From assembly GCA_002307035.1 (NCBI GenBank), contig DBTL01000005.1, positions 15,450-21,308 on the forward strand: a DNA stretch of 5,859 nucleotides, given 5' to 3'. Shown piece after piece: positions 5,459 through 5,859 of this stretch. The notes beneath the pieces were generated by a model. It ran no database searches. It was not told where the DNA came from and was given only the letters and a program-made list of their open reading frames with translations. Positions within the stretch are counted from its first letter, which is position 1. Each line of letters opens with the position of its first letter. The DNA comes from Bacteroides sp. UBA1317 (GTDB taxonomy: Bacteria > Bacteroidota > Bacteroidia > Bacteroidales > Bacteroidaceae). Position numbers and translations under genes: made by a program.

Positions 5459-5859
5459 ATGAAATATATCCTGAAAGCACTCATTCATACTTTGTTCTGG
5501 CTGGTTTACCTACTGTTTTCTCTGGTAATGGAAGTTGTGCCAAGCAGGGAGATATTAGGCACATTGCAGAATCTGACTCCCCAATTTTACGTGAACTTTA
5601 TCTGGGCAACTGTTATTTTCTATGTTTCCTATTACTGGCTGATACGTTACTTTGAGAAAAGGCAACTTGTGAAGTATTTGATTTTATCTATTACGCTAAG
5701 TGTGGTCGTTTCAGCCATCTTTCTACTACTTTCCAGACTTCTTCTGTCTAGCTTCAACTTGTTTGATTATCATATCTTTTTGCTACCGATGCTAGGTTCC
5801 TTCATTATTGTTCAATGCGGTTGCCTAGTGAGGGGTTTTGAAAACTGGTTTGCCAACAT
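5459..5859 (+). CDS. N-terminal membrane part of a LytS-type sensor histidine kinase (3' end outside window)
   Basis: The frame beginning at the ATG at 5459 stays open to the window end (133 complete codons). It starts MKYILKALIHTLFWLVYLLF, a typical opening of Bacteroidota kinases with a His_kinase (LytS/YehU-like) domain. Four hydrophobic helices follow, at about residues 6-24, 43-62, 69-91 and 98-121, separated by short charged loops such as RYFEKRQ. The sequence stops at RGFENWFAN, where these proteins normally enter the coiled coil that precedes the INPHFLFN phosphoacceptor region. That region is not visible, so the kinase call is inference from the N-terminal layout. A partner LytTR response regulator would be expected just downstream. 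An overlapping frame at 5425-5655 is a shadow of this gene. Confidence 0.65.
   Translation, partial: MKYILKALIHTLFWLVYLLFSLVMEVVPSREILGTLQNLTPQFYVNFIWATVIFYVSYYWLIRYFEKRQLVKYLILSITLSVVVSAIFLLLSRLLLSSFNLFDYHIFLLPMLGSFIIVQCGCLVRGFENWFAN

Noticed and set aside
5425..5655. 76-codon + strand frame with a TTG start
   Set aside because: The overlapping frame from ATG 5459 runs to the window end and gives a coherent four-helix kinase-type N-terminus; the 76-codon product has no family pattern.

Overview
The window looks like a chromosomal or integrated-element segment from a member of the Bacteroidota, probably Bacteroides or a close relative. Three things point there. Several genes are preceded by the Bacteroidota promoter signature (TTTG, about 20 bp, then TAnnTTTG; the best copy is at 3947-3978). 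Start codons mostly lack a Shine-Dalgarno sequence. The first complete gene has a DUF4373-type N-terminal domain, which is common in this phylum. All supported genes lie on the + strand. The DNA is moderately AT-rich, and more so from about 2900 onward.

Left part (1-1507): the last 56 codons of an unrecognised gene end at 171, followed by a bulged hairpin and T-run terminator. A DUF4373 protein (274-1230) comes next, probably with a very short or absent leader. Its second half is low-complexity. The DNA of that half holds nine TGCA tetramers in 122 bp and a G/T-A/C hairpin. After it, a 277-base gap carries a degenerate 22-bp tandem repeat built on CAGTTG/CAACTG (about 1289-1372), a long inverted repeat (1429-1462), and the promoter of the next gene.

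Middle part (1508-3838): a 458-residue AlbA_2 + HATPase (COG2865-type) regulator has a four-copy perfect 12-bp repeat encoding GTVN in its interdomain linker. A 247-residue predicted lipoprotein follows, whose C-terminal part resembles bacterial suppressor-of-fused (SUFU)-type proteins. A possible 35-codon ORF starts 4 nt after it, and then comes a hairpin terminator. The 342-base stretch 3682-4023 holds this small ORF, the terminator (3799-3838), about 110 bases in which I see nothing convincing, and a very good promoter.

Right part (3947-5859): a compact membrane operon encodes a four-helix membrane protein, a DUF2867 protein and a second four-helix membrane protein. About 160 bp later, under its own promoter, begins a membrane protein of the type found at the N-terminus of LytS-family sensor histidine kinases. 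It is cut off by the window end before the kinase domain. The proximity suggests a membrane or envelope stress module, but this is inference.

The most unusual signals are the two repeat arrays in and behind the DUF4373 gene (initiator-like wHTH protein plus iteron-like DNA), the in-frame GTVN minisatellite, and operator-like dyads on the AlbA_2 and membrane-operon promoters. I see no tRNA, rRNA, CRISPR array, complete insertion sequence or recognisable defence locus.
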